Positions 44,297 through 54,057 are shown, counted from the stretch's first letter. The stretch: DNA of 64,000 nucleotides from JAVVHH01 sp963848035 (GCA_963848035.1 CAWKCD010000001.1:3844001-3908000); one strand, 5' to 3'. The notes: generated by a model not told the origin, from the letters alone. Numbers and translations: made by a program.

Positions 44297-45070
44297 CCGG
44301 GTCGCGGGTTCGGGTTTCGGTTGAGGGTGTCGGGCACCATATCGGCGCGCTCGAGGTGCTGGAGGGGATCGACCTGGTGGCGGAGGCGGGGCGAGTGCTC
44401 GTGCTGGTCGGGCCTTCCGGGTGCGGGAAGAGCACGCTGCTGGGGATCATCGGCGGGCTGATCGCGCCGGGCGCTGGGCGGGTCATGGTGGCGGGGCACG
44501 TGGCGGAGGATTGCCTGAACGTGCTGACGCCGGTGTTCCAGGATTTCGCGCTGCTGCCGTGGCTGAGCGTGGCTGGCAACGTCGAGCTGGTGCTGGAGCG
44601 GCTGTCGCGGGCGGAGCGGCGGGCGCGGGTGCGGGAGGTGCTGGCGCTGACCGGGCTGGAGGCGTTTGCGGGGGCGTGGCCGAAGGAGTTGTCGGGCGGG
44701 ATGCGGCAGCGGGTCGGGATCGCGCGGGCGTTGGCGGTGCGGCCGGCGTGCCTGCTGATGGACGAGCCGCTGTCGGCGCTGGATGCGCAGACGCGGGCGC
44801 TGCTGCTGGACGAGTTCGTCGGCGCTGATCGAGCGGGCGGGGACGACGACGATCTATGTGACGCATAATCTGGGGGAGGCGGTCCGGCTCGGGCATCGGA
44901 TTGCGGTGTTGTCGCGGCGGCCGGGTCGGGTGCGGGAGGTGGTCGAGATCGACCGGCCGCTGTTGGGGCGGGTGGAGAGCGATCCGGATCTGGTCGCGGT
45001 GCAGGCGCGGCTGTGGGCGCTGATCCGCGACGATGCGGCGGCGGCGGAGCGGGAGCTGGTCGTTGCCTGA
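44293..45070 (+). pseudogene. SsuB/TauB-type ABC ATPase, one +1 frameshift
   Basis: ATPase of the importer. Walker A GPSGCGKST, Q-loop FQDFALLPW, signature LSGGMRQRVGIARAL and Walker B CLLMDEPLSALDAQTR are in the first frame. After LLLDEFV one extra G near 44820 shifts the frame; the rest reads ALIERAGTTTIYVTHNLGEAV, including the H-loop, to the stop at 45070. Length 778 is one above a multiple of three. As with the binding-protein gene next to it, the error is a single inserted base. Confidence 0.85.
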
Positions 45071-45854
45071 GATCGCTGGGCCGGTCGCGTTCCGGGCCAG
45101 CGGCTTCGTGCCGCGGGCGAGCCCGGCGGCGGCGGTGGGCACGCTCGTCGGGCTGGTGGTGCTCTGGCAGGCGGGGGCGAGCGCCGGGCTGATCTCGACG
45201 CAGTTCCTGCCGCCGCCGGTGGCGATCGGGCGGGCGCTGTGGGCGCTGACGCGGAGCGGGGAGCTCTGGCTGCATCTTGGCGCGTCGTTGCAGCGGCTGC
45301 TGATCGGTTGGTCGATGGGCACGGTGGCGGGGGTCGCGGTCGGGTTCCTGGTGGGGCTGGCGACATGGGCGCGGTCGCCGGGGATGGCGGTGGTGTCGGC
45401 GCTGTTTCCGATCCCGAAGATCGCGCTGGTGCCGCTGTTCATCATCTGGTTCGGGATCGGCGAGGGATCGAAGCTCGCGACGCTCGGGTTCGGGGTGTTC
45501 TTCCCGACCGTGATCAGCACGGCGGCGGGGGTGGATGCGGTGCCGCGCGGGTTGGTGCGGATGGGGCAGGCGTTCGGGTTGCGGCGCTGGACGATCATCC
45601 GGCGGATCGTGTTGCCGGGGGCGCTGCCGTCGATCCTAGCGGGGTTCCGGGTGACGACGTCGATCGCGATCATCCTTCTTGTGGCAGCCGAAATGATCGG
45701 GGCGGAGCGGGGGATCGGGGCGTTCGTGCTGCAGGCCGGAAATCTCTACGACACGGACAACCTGCTGGCGGGGATCGTGGTGTTGTCGCTGCTCGGGTTG
45801 CTGGTGGCGTGGGGGATGGGGATGCTGGAGCGGCTGCTGTTGCGCTGGCGCTGA
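45063..45854 (+). CDS. SsuC/TauC-type ABC permease
   Basis: A 263-residue inner-membrane permease with about six helices and the coupling EAA-like loop (GLRRWTIIRRIVLPGALPSIL). The TTG at 45063 overlaps the ATPase stop by 8 bases and is the first usable start. It completes a binding protein-ATPase-permease importer of the nitrate/sulfonate/taurine class; the substrate cannot be told. Its stop abuts the convergent TPR gene stop (TGATCA). Confidence 0.88.
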   Translation: MPEIAGPVAFRASGFVPRASPAAAVGTLVGLVVLWQAGASAGLISTQFLPPPVAIGRALWALTRSGELWLHLGASLQRLLIGWSMGTVAGVAVGFLVGLATWARSPGMAVVSALFPIPKIALVPLFIIWFGIGEGSKLATLGFGVFFPTVISTAAGVDAVPRGLVRMGQAFGLRRWTIIRRIVLPGALPSILAGFRVTTSIAIILLVAAEMIGAERGIGAFVLQAGNLYDTDNLLAGIVVLSLLGLLVAWGMGMLERLLLRWR

Positions 45855-47603
45855 TCAGGCGAGCAGCGCTTCCACGAGCGCATCGTCGACGGCCGCCCAA
45901 TCGCCGGGACGCGGCTGGCGGAAGAGCCGTACGGAGCGATACCAGGGGCTGTCGGACCGGTTCTGCAGCCAGCGCCATTCGGGGCAGAAGGGCAGCAGGA
46001 TCCAGGTCGGCTTGCCCATAGCGGCGGCAAGATGGGCGACGCTGGTGTCGACGGTCACTACCAGGTCGAGATTGGCGAGCAACCCGGCGGTTTGTGCGTA
46101 GTCGGTGAGGTGCGACGACCAGTCGTGAATGCCGAGCTGCGACGCTTCGGCGGCGCGGTTGCCGACCTGGAGGCTGACGAGGCGGACGGACGGCAGGGCG
46201 GCGAGGGATGCGAACACGTCAATCGGACAGGAGCGGTTGGCGTCGTTGGAATGGAGGGGGTTGCCGGCCCAGACGACGCCGATCCGCCGGATGCCGAGCG
46301 GGGCGGCGGGGAGACGGGCAGCCCACTGTGCTGTGATGGCCGGATCGGCTGCCAGATAGGGCTCCGGGGACGGGACCGTGTCCACGGTCGTGCCGCAGTG
46401 GAGCGGGATACTCATCTGATCGACCCAAAGGTCGTGGTCGGGCAGTTGGTTCGACTTCGAGACGACAGTCGCGATTTGCCGAAGCAGTGGGACGAGGCGC
46501 CGGTCGCAGGCGATGGTGATTTCGGCGCCGCAGTTACGGAGCAGGGGGGCGTATCGGGCGAACATGATCGCGTCACCCAGGCCTTGCTCGGCGAGGATCA
46601 GCAGCCGTTTGCCGGCGAGGTCGCCGCCCCTCCATTCCGGCGTGGGAAGGGAGCGGAACTCGCTCATGTAGCGCGGGTGTTTCTTGCGCCACTCGTATTC
46701 GGCGAAACCAGCGGGAAGATCGCCCGAGTTGAGCAGGGCGATGCCCTTGTTCCAATGACCCTCGGCCAGATCCGGCGCGAGGCGGACGGCTTCGGCACAG
46801 GCGTCGATCGCTTCGGGGAGGCGGTTAGCCTGCGTGAGAAGATAGCCGAGCATGGCATGGGCTTCGGCCATTGCCGGGCTGGCGGCAATGGAGGCGCGGC
46901 AATGGCGTTCAGCGGCTTCGCGCTCGTTGGTGTCGAAAAGTAGGTTGGCTAGGTTGAGGTGGCTCGATGCGTCATCGGGCGCGAAGTAGAGGGCCATTTG
47001 CAGCGCGGCGATGGCGTCTTCACGCCGGCCGAGGACCTTGAGGGTGGTTCCGTGCTGATAATGGGCCGCCGCGAGCAGCGGATCGCGCTCGAGCGCGGCT
47101 TCGGCCGCTTGCAGCGAGGCGAGCAATTGATCGTCGGCGCGAAAGGCCGAGGCCAGGGCGGCGTGGGCCAAAGCGTGGTCCGGCTTGGCGGCGACGGCGG
47201 TTCGGCAGAAGGCGACGGCTGCTTCGGTCTCGCCCGCTTCTTCCTGCGCGCGGGCGAGGTTCAGCAGCGCGCCCAGGTGCTGCCGGTCGTAGCGCAGGGC
47301 CTGGTGCCAAGCGGTCCGCGCCTCCTGTTTGTCGCCGGCTTCCCATAAAGCGTTGCCGAGCGCGAAATGGGATTCAGCGTGCGAGGGACGCGCCGCGATC
47401 GACCGCTGCAGCAGGTTCCGGGCGGTCTCAGTCCGCCCGGCCTTGAAGGCCAGGACGCCGCCGAAGAACAGCGCCTGCGGCTGCTCCGGCTCGATATCGA
47501 GCACGATCGCGAAGCCGGCGGCCGCAGCCTCGAAGCGGCCGGCCTGCTGGTGCGCGACCGCTTCGAGTAACGGGGTGATGAAGTCTGATGAATGCGCGGA
47601 CAC
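45855..47603 (-). CDS. TPR protein with C-terminal glycosyltransferase-like domain
   Basis: About 582 residues: roughly eight to ten TPR units in the first 340 (for example HAESHFALGNALWEAGDKQEA, and LNLANLLFDTNEREAAERHC), then a GT-41/GT-9-like domain (LAGKRLLILAEQGLGDAIMFA; GVVWAGNPLHSND; VVTVDTSVAHLAAAMG KPTW, the family's nucleotide-sugar site). GTG 47603 is taken as start; GTG 47648 would overlap the upstream TSUP stop as GTGA and is also plausible. Such proteins glycosylate flagellin or surface proteins, or are orphan transferases. The acceptor is unknown. Confidence 0.85.
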   Translation of the reverse strand: MSAHSSDFITPLLEAVAHQQAGRFEAAAAGFAIVLDIEPEQPQALFFGGVLAFKAGRTETARNLLQRSIAARPSHAESHFALGNALWEAGDKQEARTAWHQALRYDRQHLGALLNLARAQEEAGETEAAVAFCRTAVAAKPDHALAHAALASAFRADDQLLASLQAAEAALERDPLLAAAHYQHGTTLKVLGRREDAIAALQMALYFAPDDASSHLNLANLLFDTNEREAAERHCRASIAASPAMAEAHAMLGYLLTQANRLPEAIDACAEAVRLAPDLAEGHWNKGIALLNSGDLPAGFAEYEWRKKHPRYMSEFRSLPTPEWRGGDLAGKRLLILAEQGLGDAIMFARYAPLLRNCGAEITIACDRRLVPLLRQIATVVSKSNQLPDHDLWVDQMSIPLHCGTTVDTVPSPEPYLAADPAITAQWAARLPAAPLGIRRIGVVWAGNPLHSNDANRSCPIDVFASLAALPSVRLVSLQVGNRAAEASQLGIHDWSSHLTDYAQTAGLLANLDLVVTVDTSVAHLAAAMGKPTWILLPFCPEWRWLQNRSDSPWYRSVRLFRQPRPGDWAAVDDALVEALLA

Positions 47604-47644
47604 ACGTCGGAGCGTAACGGCGACGGGTGAACGCACGGTTAAGA

Positions 47645-48448
47645 TCACAGAACGAAGGCCAATCCGCAGACGATCATGAGGGCGCTCACGGCTACCGCGA
47701 ACTGCCGGTCGGAGAGGCCGCGGTAGCAGCCCATGCCGATCTGGGTGCCAAACAGCCCGGCCGGAATGCAGCATAGGTCAGCTGCGTTGAGGCCCCCGAC
47801 CGGGTGCGGATCGAGCAACGCGATCAGGCCGAACGAGACGATCTGCATCGCCAGGATGAAGGGCTGGACGATCGCGCGCTGGGCGGTCTTGTCCAAACCG
47901 CGCAGCTGGCACCAGATCGTCAGCGGCAGCGAGGGCAAGGCGGCGGCCGCGCCCGCCATGCCGCCGCTGCAGCCAATGACGGCGTCGGCCCAGCGATTCT
48001 CGAGCCGGATCGGACGCGAGCGGGCGAGCGCCAGGAATGTGCCATAGACGAGCAGGAAGCCGCCGATAGCCTGGCCGAAGCGGGCATGGTCGAGATGCAG
48101 GAGCGTCCAGGCGCCGAGCGGCGCGCCGCCGATCCCGCCGAGCACGAAGACGGCGACGGAACGCCATGGAATGACCGCGCGAAGCGACCAGACCATGGTG
48201 GCCTGATTGGCGATGCTGCAGGCGATCATGATCTGGACGACGCGGACATGGTCGTCCCAAAGGTGGAAAAGAATCCCGCCGCAGATCGCCGAAAACGCGA
48301 AACCAGCGATGCTGGAGGTCAGCGACGAGAACAGGATCACCATCATGATGGCGGGATCCGGGCTGCCGAGGCGCGGCCCGAAGATAGCGCCAGCCACAGT
48401 GAGCCCGGCGAGCGCCACGGTGGTCAAGGTCGATCGAGCGTGGTCCAT
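47645..48448 (-). CDS. TSUP (TauE/SafE) family permease
   Basis: A 267-residue inner-membrane permease with about eight helices and the paired TauE/SafE repeats (FSSLTSSIAGFAFSAICGG, and CSGGMAGAAAALPSLPLTIW). The family moves sulfite, sulfoacetate or related organosulfur anions. ATG 48448 is preferred to GTG 48457 because GGCAGG is 8 bases upstream. It precedes the TPR glycosyltransferase gene. A nearby SsuABC-like importer makes an organosulfur substrate plausible. Confidence 0.85.
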   Translation of the reverse strand: MDHARSTLTTVALAGLTVAGAIFGPRLGSPDPAIMMVILFSSLTSSIAGFAFSAICGGILFHLWDDHVRVVQIMIACSIANQATMVWSLRAVIPWRSVAVFVLGGIGGAPLGAWTLLHLDHARFGQAIGGFLLVYGTFLALARSRPIRLENRWADAVIGCSGGMAGAAAALPSLPLTIWCQLRGLDKTAQRAIVQPFILAMQIVSFGLIALLDPHPVGGLNAADLCCIPAGLFGTQIGMGCYRGLSDRQFAVAVSALMIVCGLAFVL

Positions 48449-48579
48449 GAGTCGCACCTGCCTTTTGCCTGGGTGGCGGCAGGGCGAACGCGTCCCTTGC
48501 CGTGGGACGCGACGTACAATTTTCGATTTGAAACGCTGCTACACGTTCCCGTGTTCTGTTTACGTTCTCATTACCGCCT

Positions 48580-49659
48580 TCATACCGCGAGGTTTGCGCC
48601 TTTGATCGCCTGGCACACGGCCGCCGTTACTTCCTTGGTGGTCGCCTTGCCGCCGAGGTCCGGTGTGGTGATCCCGTCAGCGCAGACCTGCTCGACGGCG
48701 CGCATCAGCGCGGCGGCTGCGCGGTGCTCGCCGAGATGGTCGAGCATCATGCTGGCGGTCCAGAACGTGGCGACCGGGTTGGCGATGCCCTTGCCGGTGA
48801 TGTCGAAGGCGCTGCCGTGGATGGGCTCGAACATCGAGGGGAAGCGCCGCTCGGGGTCGACGTTGCCGGTGGGCGCGATGCCGAGGGAGCCGGCGAGCGC
48901 CGCGGCGAGGTCGGACAGGATGTCGGCGTGGAGGTTGGTGGCGACGATGGTGTCGAGGTCGCGGGGTTTGCGGACCATGCGGGTGGTCATGGCGTCGACC
49001 AGTTCCTTGTCCCAGCGAACGTCCGGGAAATCGCGGGCGACTTCGGCGGCGATCTCGTCCCAGAACACCATGCCGTGGCGCTGGGCGTTGCTTTTGGTGA
49101 CGACGGTGAGGTGCTTCTTGGGGCGGCGGTGGGCCTGGTCGAAGGCGAAGCGCATGATGCGCTCGACGCCGCGGCGGGTGAAGACGCTGGTCTCGGTCGC
49201 GACTTCCTCAGGCAGGCCGCGATGGGTGCGGCCGCCATTGCCGGAATACTCGCCCTCGCTGTTCTCGCGGATGATGAGCCAATCGAGATCGCCGGGGCCG
49301 ACGTCGCGCAGCGGGCCGGTGACGCCGGGCAGGATGCGGGTCGGGCGGACGTTGGCGTATTGATCGAAGCCCTGGCAGATCGGAAGCCGTAGGCCCCAGA
49401 GGGTCACGTGGTCGGGGATGTCGGGAGCGCCGACGGCGCCGAACAGGATGGCGTCGAGGCCGTGGAGCTGGTTCAGGCCGTCGGACGGCATGAGCGCGCC
49501 TTCCCGGCGATATCGCTCCGAGCCCCAGTCGAAGTGGGTGATGTCGAGCTTGAAGCCGCCGTCGCGGGCAGCCACGGCCTCGAGCGCCTCGAGGCCGGCG
49601 GCGATCACCTCCGGTCCGATGCCGTCAGCGGGGATGGAGGCGATATGATAGGTGCGCAT
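48580..49659 (-). CDS. ttuC: Tartrate dehydrogenase-type isopropylmalate/isocitrate dehydrogenase
   Basis: A 359-residue NAD-dependent beta-decarboxylating dehydrogenase. Features are the N-terminal IPADGIGPEVIAAGLE, substrate-binding RxxxR-type FDQYANVRPTRILPG, ENSEGEYSGNGG, the catalytic Tyr/Lys-type KSNAQRHGMVFWDEI and MFEPIHGSAFDITGKGIANP. The KSNAQRHGMVFWDE string separates tartrate/malate-type members from LeuB. It is divergent from a Dpp-type importer whose operon ends in a D-2-hydroxyacid dehydrogenase, so both sides may handle hydroxy acids. The symbol is given by family resemblance. Confidence 0.83.
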   Translation of the reverse strand: MRTYHIASIPADGIGPEVIAAGLEALEAVAARDGGFKLDITHFDWGSERYRREGALMPSDGLNQLHGLDAILFGAVGAPDIPDHVTLWGLRLPICQGFDQYANVRPTRILPGVTGPLRDVGPGDLDWLIIRENSEGEYSGNGGRTHRGLPEEVATETSVFTRRGVERIMRFAFDQAHRRPKKHLTVVTKSNAQRHGMVFWDEIAAEVARDFPDVRWDKELVDAMTTRMVRKPRDLDTIVATNLHADILSDLAAALAGSLGIAPTGNVDPERRFPSMFEPIHGSAFDITGKGIANPVATFWTASMMLDHLGEHRAAAALMRAVEQVCADGITTPDLGGKATTKEVTAAVCQAIKGANLAV

Positions 49660-49764
49660 GGGTTTCTGTAGCGTGCTGCGGCGCAACGTGCCAGCCATCG
49701 TGACGCTTGCCAGTGGCGGGGCAGGGCGGCAGTCTCGCGCATCACCCTGCGACCAAGAGGTTCC

Positions 49765-51267
49765 ATGCGCCGACTTATCCTGGCAGTCACCATTGCTGCA
49801 TCCGTCGCCGCGCCGGCCCTGGCCCAGAACTTCCGGATCACGATGCGCGAGGACCCGGACAGCCTGGACCCGACGCTGGCGCGGACCTATGTGGCGCGGA
49901 TCGTGTTCGCCGGGTTGTGCGACAAGCTGTTCGACATCAACGCCAAGCTCGAGATCGTACCGCAGCTGGCGACGAGCTACGAGTGGGCGGACCCGAAGAC
50001 GCTGGTGATCAAGCTGCGCGACGGGGTGCTGTTCCATGACGGCACGAAAATGGACGCGGAAGCGGTCAAGTATTCGCTCGAGCGGCATTTGAAGTTTCCG
50101 GGCAGCTTCCGGCGGTCCGAGATCAATGCGATGGACCACGTCGACGTGGTCGACCCGCTGACAGTCAAGATCGTGCTGAAGGATCCGTCCTCGCCGTTCC
50201 TGGCACAGCTCACCGACCGGTCCGGCATGATCGTCTCGCCGAAGGCGGCCGAGGCGGAGGGGAAGGACTTCCAGCTGCATCCGGTGTGCGCCGGGCCGTT
50301 CAAGTTCGTCGAGCGGGTGCCGCAGGACCACATCACGCTAGAGAAGTTCCCGCAGTACTGGAACGCCAAGGACATCCATCTCGACCGGGTGACGTATCAG
50401 ATCATCCCGAACAGCTCGATCCGGCTGGCCAACCTGCAGGCCGGGAGCACGGACCTGGTCGAATACATCATCCCGACGGACGTGCCGGCGGTGAAGAAGG
50501 ATCCGAAGCTGAAGGTTGCGATGACGGACTCGCTGGGGTCGCAATATCTCGAGTTCAACGTGGGCAATGGCGAGCGCGCGAAGTCGCCGGTCGGGTCGGA
50601 TCCGCGGGTGCGGCAGGCGTTCGAGAAGGCGATCGATCGCGAAGCGCTGATCCAGGTGGTGTACGACGGATTGTATGAGCCGGCGGCGCAGGGGCTCTCG
50701 CCGGCGAGCCCGATGTTCGCGACCGGGCTGAAGCCGCAGCCGCGCGACGTCGAGGGCGCGAAGGCGCTGCTGAAGGCCGCGGGCGTCAAGCTGCCGGTGG
50801 TGGTGAAGCTGACGGTGCCGAACAATCCTGACCTGCGGCAGGCCGGCGAAGTGATCCAGTCGATGGCCGCGGAAGCCGGGTTCGACGTGCAGATCACCGC
50901 GTCCGAATACGCGTCGGCGCTGGATGCGGCGACGAGGGGCGATTTCGAGGTCTTCCTGACCGCATGGTCGGGGCGGGCCGATCCGGACGGGAATCTCTAC
51001 ACCTTCTTCCATACCGGCGGCGCATTGAACGACTCGCACTACTCGAACCCGACCGTCGACAAGGCGCTCGAGGCGGCGCGGGCGGTGTCGGACGTGGCGC
51101 AGCGGCGCGAGCAATACGCGACGATGTACGCGCAGGAGTCGAAGGACATGCCGACGCTGTATCTTTGGTATCTGAAGAACATCGTCGGCATGCGCGCCAA
51201 CGTGCAGGGGTTCACGCAGGTGCCGGACGGGATGATCCGGCTGCAAGGGGTGAGCCTGGGGAAGTAG
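49765..51267 (+). CDS. Dpp/Opp-type ABC substrate-binding protein
   Basis: A 500-residue periplasmic solute receptor of SBP family 5. A signal peptide ends near APALAQ, followed by MREDPDSLDPTLARTYVARIV and KTLVIKLRDGVLFHDGTKMDAEAVKYSLERH, the family signature. AAGAGG precedes the ATG. It is first in a run with two permeases and a D-2-hydroxyacid dehydrogenase. Ligands of this family include peptides, nickel, glutathione and hydroxy-acid conjugates; here the neighbours suggest a hydroxy acid or its derivative. Confidence 0.92.
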   Translation: MRRLILAVTIAASVAAPALAQNFRITMREDPDSLDPTLARTYVARIVFAGLCDKLFDINAKLEIVPQLATSYEWADPKTLVIKLRDGVLFHDGTKMDAEAVKYSLERHLKFPGSFRRSEINAMDHVDVVDPLTVKIVLKDPSSPFLAQLTDRSGMIVSPKAAEAEGKDFQLHPVCAGPFKFVERVPQDHITLEKFPQYWNAKDIHLDRVTYQIIPNSSIRLANLQAGSTDLVEYIIPTDVPAVKKDPKLKVAMTDSLGSQYLEFNVGNGERAKSPVGSDPRVRQAFEKAIDREALIQVVYDGLYEPAAQGLSPASPMFATGLKPQPRDVEGAKALLKAAGVKLPVVVKLTVPNNPDLRQAGEVIQSMAAEAGFDVQITASEYASALDAATRGDFEVFLTAWSGRADPDGNLYTFFHTGGALNDSHYSNPTVDKALEAARAVSDVAQRREQYATMYAQESKDMPTLYLWYLKNIVGMRANVQGFTQVPDGMIRLQGVSLGK

Positions 51268-51268
51268 G

Positions 51269-52216
51269 ATGCGCGGTCATCTCGGCACGCGGGTGCTGCA
51301 GGTCATACCGACCATTTTCCTCGTCAGCATCCTCGTCTTCGCTCTGCAGCAGCTCATGCCCGGCGACCCGGCCAGCGTGATCGCCGGCGAGGAGCGGGGC
51401 GATCCCGCCGTCCTCGCGCAGATCCGGGCCGAGCTCTGGCTCGATCGGCCGATCCCGCTTCAATACCTGCACTGGATCTCGGGCGTGCTGCACGGGGATC
51501 TCGGACATTCCTGGCGCATCCGCGAGCCGGTGCTGCAGCTGGTGATGACCAAGTTGCCGGTGACGCTGCAGCTTGCGGGCATGGCGTTCATCATCGCGGT
51601 GGCGATCGGCGTGCCGGCGGGGGTTTTGTCGGCGGTGTACCGCAACACGATCTGGGATTACCTGGTGAACCTGATCGGGCTGGCCGGGCTGAGCACGCCG
51701 AATTTCTGGCTGGGGATCATGCTGATCCTGCTGGTCTCGGTGAATTTGGGCTGGTTGCCGCCATCGGGCTACGTGCCGCTGACGGAGGATTGGCGGCAAT
51801 CGCTGGCGACGACCATCATGCCGGCGTTCGTGCTGGGGAATGCGATCGCGGCGATCCTGATGCGGCATACGCGAAGCGCGATGCTGGCGGCGCTCGATCA
51901 GGATTACGTCCGCACCGCACGGGCGAAGGGGCTGCGGGAGTTCAAGGTGATCGTGCGCCACGCGTTCCGCAATGCGCTGGTGCCGGTGGTGACGCTGGGA
52001 GCGCTCGAGCTGGGGCAGCTGCTGTCAGGCGCGGTGCTCACCGAGCAGGTGTTCAGCATCCCCGGCTTCGGCAAGCTCGTGGTGGATGCCGTGTTCAACC
52101 GTGATTATCCGGTGGTGCAGGGCGTGGTGCTGGTCACGGCGACGCTCTACATCCTGCTGAATCTGTTGGCCGACGTGCTGTATGTGTTGATCAATCCGCG
52201 GATGCGCTCGGCGTGA
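51269..52216 (+). CDS. ABC permease, DppB-type
   Basis: A 315-residue inner-membrane permease with six helices. The N-terminal RVLQVIPTIFLVSILVFALQQLMPGDPA and the coupling-loop EAA-like REFKVIVRHAFRNALVPVVT are typical of DppB/OppB. It begins one base after the receptor stop and ends in a GTGA overlap with the DppC-type gene. No ATPase genes of this importer are next to it, so it must share one from elsewhere. Confidence 0.92.
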   Translation: MRGHLGTRVLQVIPTIFLVSILVFALQQLMPGDPASVIAGEERGDPAVLAQIRAELWLDRPIPLQYLHWISGVLHGDLGHSWRIREPVLQLVMTKLPVTLQLAGMAFIIAVAIGVPAGVLSAVYRNTIWDYLVNLIGLAGLSTPNFWLGIMLILLVSVNLGWLPPSGYVPLTEDWRQSLATTIMPAFVLGNAIAAILMRHTRSAMLAALDQDYVRTARAKGLREFKVIVRHAFRNALVPVVTLGALELGQLLSGAVLTEQVFSIPGFGKLVVDAVFNRDYPVVQGVVLVTATLYILLNLLADVLYVLINPRMRSA

Positions 52217-53073
52217 GCGCCGCCGTGATGACCCCGCGGAGCCCTTTGGCGCTGGCGGTGCGTCGGTTCGGCAACCGGTATGCCGCGGTGGCCGGGCTAA
52301 TCGTGATCGTGGTGCTGGTGGTGGGTGCGATCGCGGCGCCGTTGATCTGTCAGTTCGATCCGGACAAGACCAGTTGGACCGCGATCCGCAAGGCGCCGGA
52401 TGCGCTGCACTGGATGGGGACGGACGAGAACGGGCGCGACGTGTTCGCGCGCGTGGTCTACGGCGCGCGGGCGTCGCTGCTGGCGGGCGTCGTTTCAGTG
52501 CTGATCGCGGCCGTGATCGGGGTGCCGCTCGGGCTGCTGTCGGGCCTGGCGGGCGGTGCGGTGGATGCGGTGATCGGGCGGCTGACAGATGCGATGCTGT
52601 CCTGTCCGTTCCTGATCCTGGCGATCGCGCTGGCGGCGTTCCTGGGCCCGGCGCTGACCAACGCGATGATCGCGATCGGCGTCACCGCGGCGCCTTATTT
52701 CGTGCGCGTCGCACGGGGCGCCACGCTCGATGCGGCCACCAACGACTATGTCGAGGCCGCGCGGGCGCTCGGCAATCCGCCGTGGCGGGTGGCGCTGCGG
52801 CACGTGCTGCCGAACATCGTGCCGCCGGTGCTGGTGCAGTCGACGCTGGCGATCGCGCAGGCGATCATCGCCGAGGCGAGCCTTTCCTTCCTTGGGCTCG
52901 GGCAGCAACCGCCGGCGCCGTCATGGGGCAGCATGCTCAACTCGGCACAACGGTTCCTCACCCAGGCGCCGTGGCTCGCGATCTTTCCTGGGGTCGCCAT
53001 TTTCCTGGCGGTGCTGTCGTTCAACTTGATGGGTGACGGGCTGCGCGACGCCCTCGACCCGAGGAGACGCTGA
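52213..53073 (+). CDS. ABC permease, DppC-type
   Basis: A 286-residue inner-membrane permease, the second half of the heterodimeric pore. It has the extracytoplasmic HWMGTDENGRDVFARVVYGARAS signature, EAARALGNPPWRVALRHVLPN coupling loop and FLGLGQQPPAPSWGSML. The GTG start overlaps the DppB-type stop. The D-2-hydroxyacid dehydrogenase gene follows immediately, so all four genes form one operon. Confidence 0.92.
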   Translation: MSAAVMTPRSPLALAVRRFGNRYAAVAGLIVIVVLVVGAIAAPLICQFDPDKTSWTAIRKAPDALHWMGTDENGRDVFARVVYGARASLLAGVVSVLIAAVIGVPLGLLSGLAGGAVDAVIGRLTDAMLSCPFLILAIALAAFLGPALTNAMIAIGVTAAPYFVRVARGATLDAATNDYVEAARALGNPPWRVALRHVLPNIVPPVLVQSTLAIAQAIIAEASLSFLGLGQQPPAPSWGSMLNSAQRFLTQAPWLAIFPGVAIFLAVLSFNLMGDGLRDALDPRRR

Positions 53074-54057
53074 GTGCGGGTCGCGGTGCTGGACGATTGG
53101 CAGGGCGTGGCGCGCGAGAGCGCGGATTGGTCGCGGCTCGAGGCGAAGGCGGAGGTCGTGATCCTGCCGGAGCCGTTCCGCGACGAGGATGAGGCGGTGG
53201 CGAAGCTGTCCAGCTTCGAGGTGCTGATCCTGATGCGCGAGCGGACGCCGTTCCCAGCGAGCCTGATCGCACGGCTGCCGAAGCTGAAGATGATCGGGCT
53301 GACCGGGACACGCTCGCCCTCGCTCGACCTCGAAGCGTGCACGCAGCACGGGGTGGTGGTCAGCAACACGGGCGGGACGGCCTCGACGAGCGGGACGGCG
53401 GAACTCACGCTGGCGCTGATGCTGGCGGCGGCTCGGCGCGTGCCGGCGGGCGATGCGGCGATACGGGCGGGGCGGTTCCAGGAGGGAGTGGGGATCGGGC
53501 CGGTGCTGGCGGGCAAGACGCTGGGGGTGATCGGCCTCGGTAAGATCGGGGCGCTGGTGGCGCGGTATGGGCTGGCGCTGGACATGAAGGTGCTGGCCTG
53601 GAGCCGGAGCCTATCGCGGGATGCGACGAACAAGGCCGGGGTTGCGCTGAGCGGCAGCAAGGAGGCGTTGCTGGCGGAGTCGGACGTGGTGAGCCTGCAC
53701 GTGCCGCTGAATGCAGGCTCCCGCGGGCTGATCGGCGCGGCGGAGATCGCGTTGATGAAACCAGGAGCGTTGCTGGTGAACACGTCGCGCGCCGGGCTGG
53801 TGGATCAGGCGGCGATGCTGGCGGCGCTGCACGAGGGGCGGATCATGGCCGGGCTGGACGTGTTCGAGCGTGAGCCGCTACCGCCGGACGATCCGATCCG
53901 GACGGCGCCGAACACTGTTCTGACGCCGCATGTGGGGTATGGGTCGGTGGACACGTTCCGGCAGTTCTTCGCGGAGAGCATCGAGAACGTGCTGGCGTTC
54001 CTGCTGGGGCAGCCGATCCGGGTGATGAACCCGGACGTGCATCGGACGGTGCCGTAG
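53074..54057 (+). CDS. D-2-hydroxyacid dehydrogenase
   Basis: A 327-residue NAD-dependent dehydrogenase of the D-isomer-specific family. The nucleotide motif is GVIGLGKIGALVA; the catalytic Arg, Glu and His are in NTSRAGLVD, FEREPLPPDD and LTPHVGYGS. GTG 53074 follows GAGGAG by 8 bases and sits directly after the permease stop. It likely oxidises or reduces a 2-keto/2-hydroxy acid brought in by the importer. Its TAG abuts the convergent methyltransferase stop (TAGCTA). Confidence 0.9.
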   Translation: MRVAVLDDWQGVARESADWSRLEAKAEVVILPEPFRDEDEAVAKLSSFEVLILMRERTPFPASLIARLPKLKMIGLTGTRSPSLDLEACTQHGVVVSNTGGTASTSGTAELTLALMLAAARRVPAGDAAIRAGRFQEGVGIGPVLAGKTLGVIGLGKIGALVARYGLALDMKVLAWSRSLSRDATNKAGVALSGSKEALLAESDVVSLHVPLNAGSRGLIGAAEIALMKPGALLVNTSRAGLVDQAAMLAALHEGRIMAGLDVFEREPLPPDDPIRTAPNTVLTPHVGYGSVDTFRQFFAESIENVLAFLLGQPIRVMNPDVHRTVP

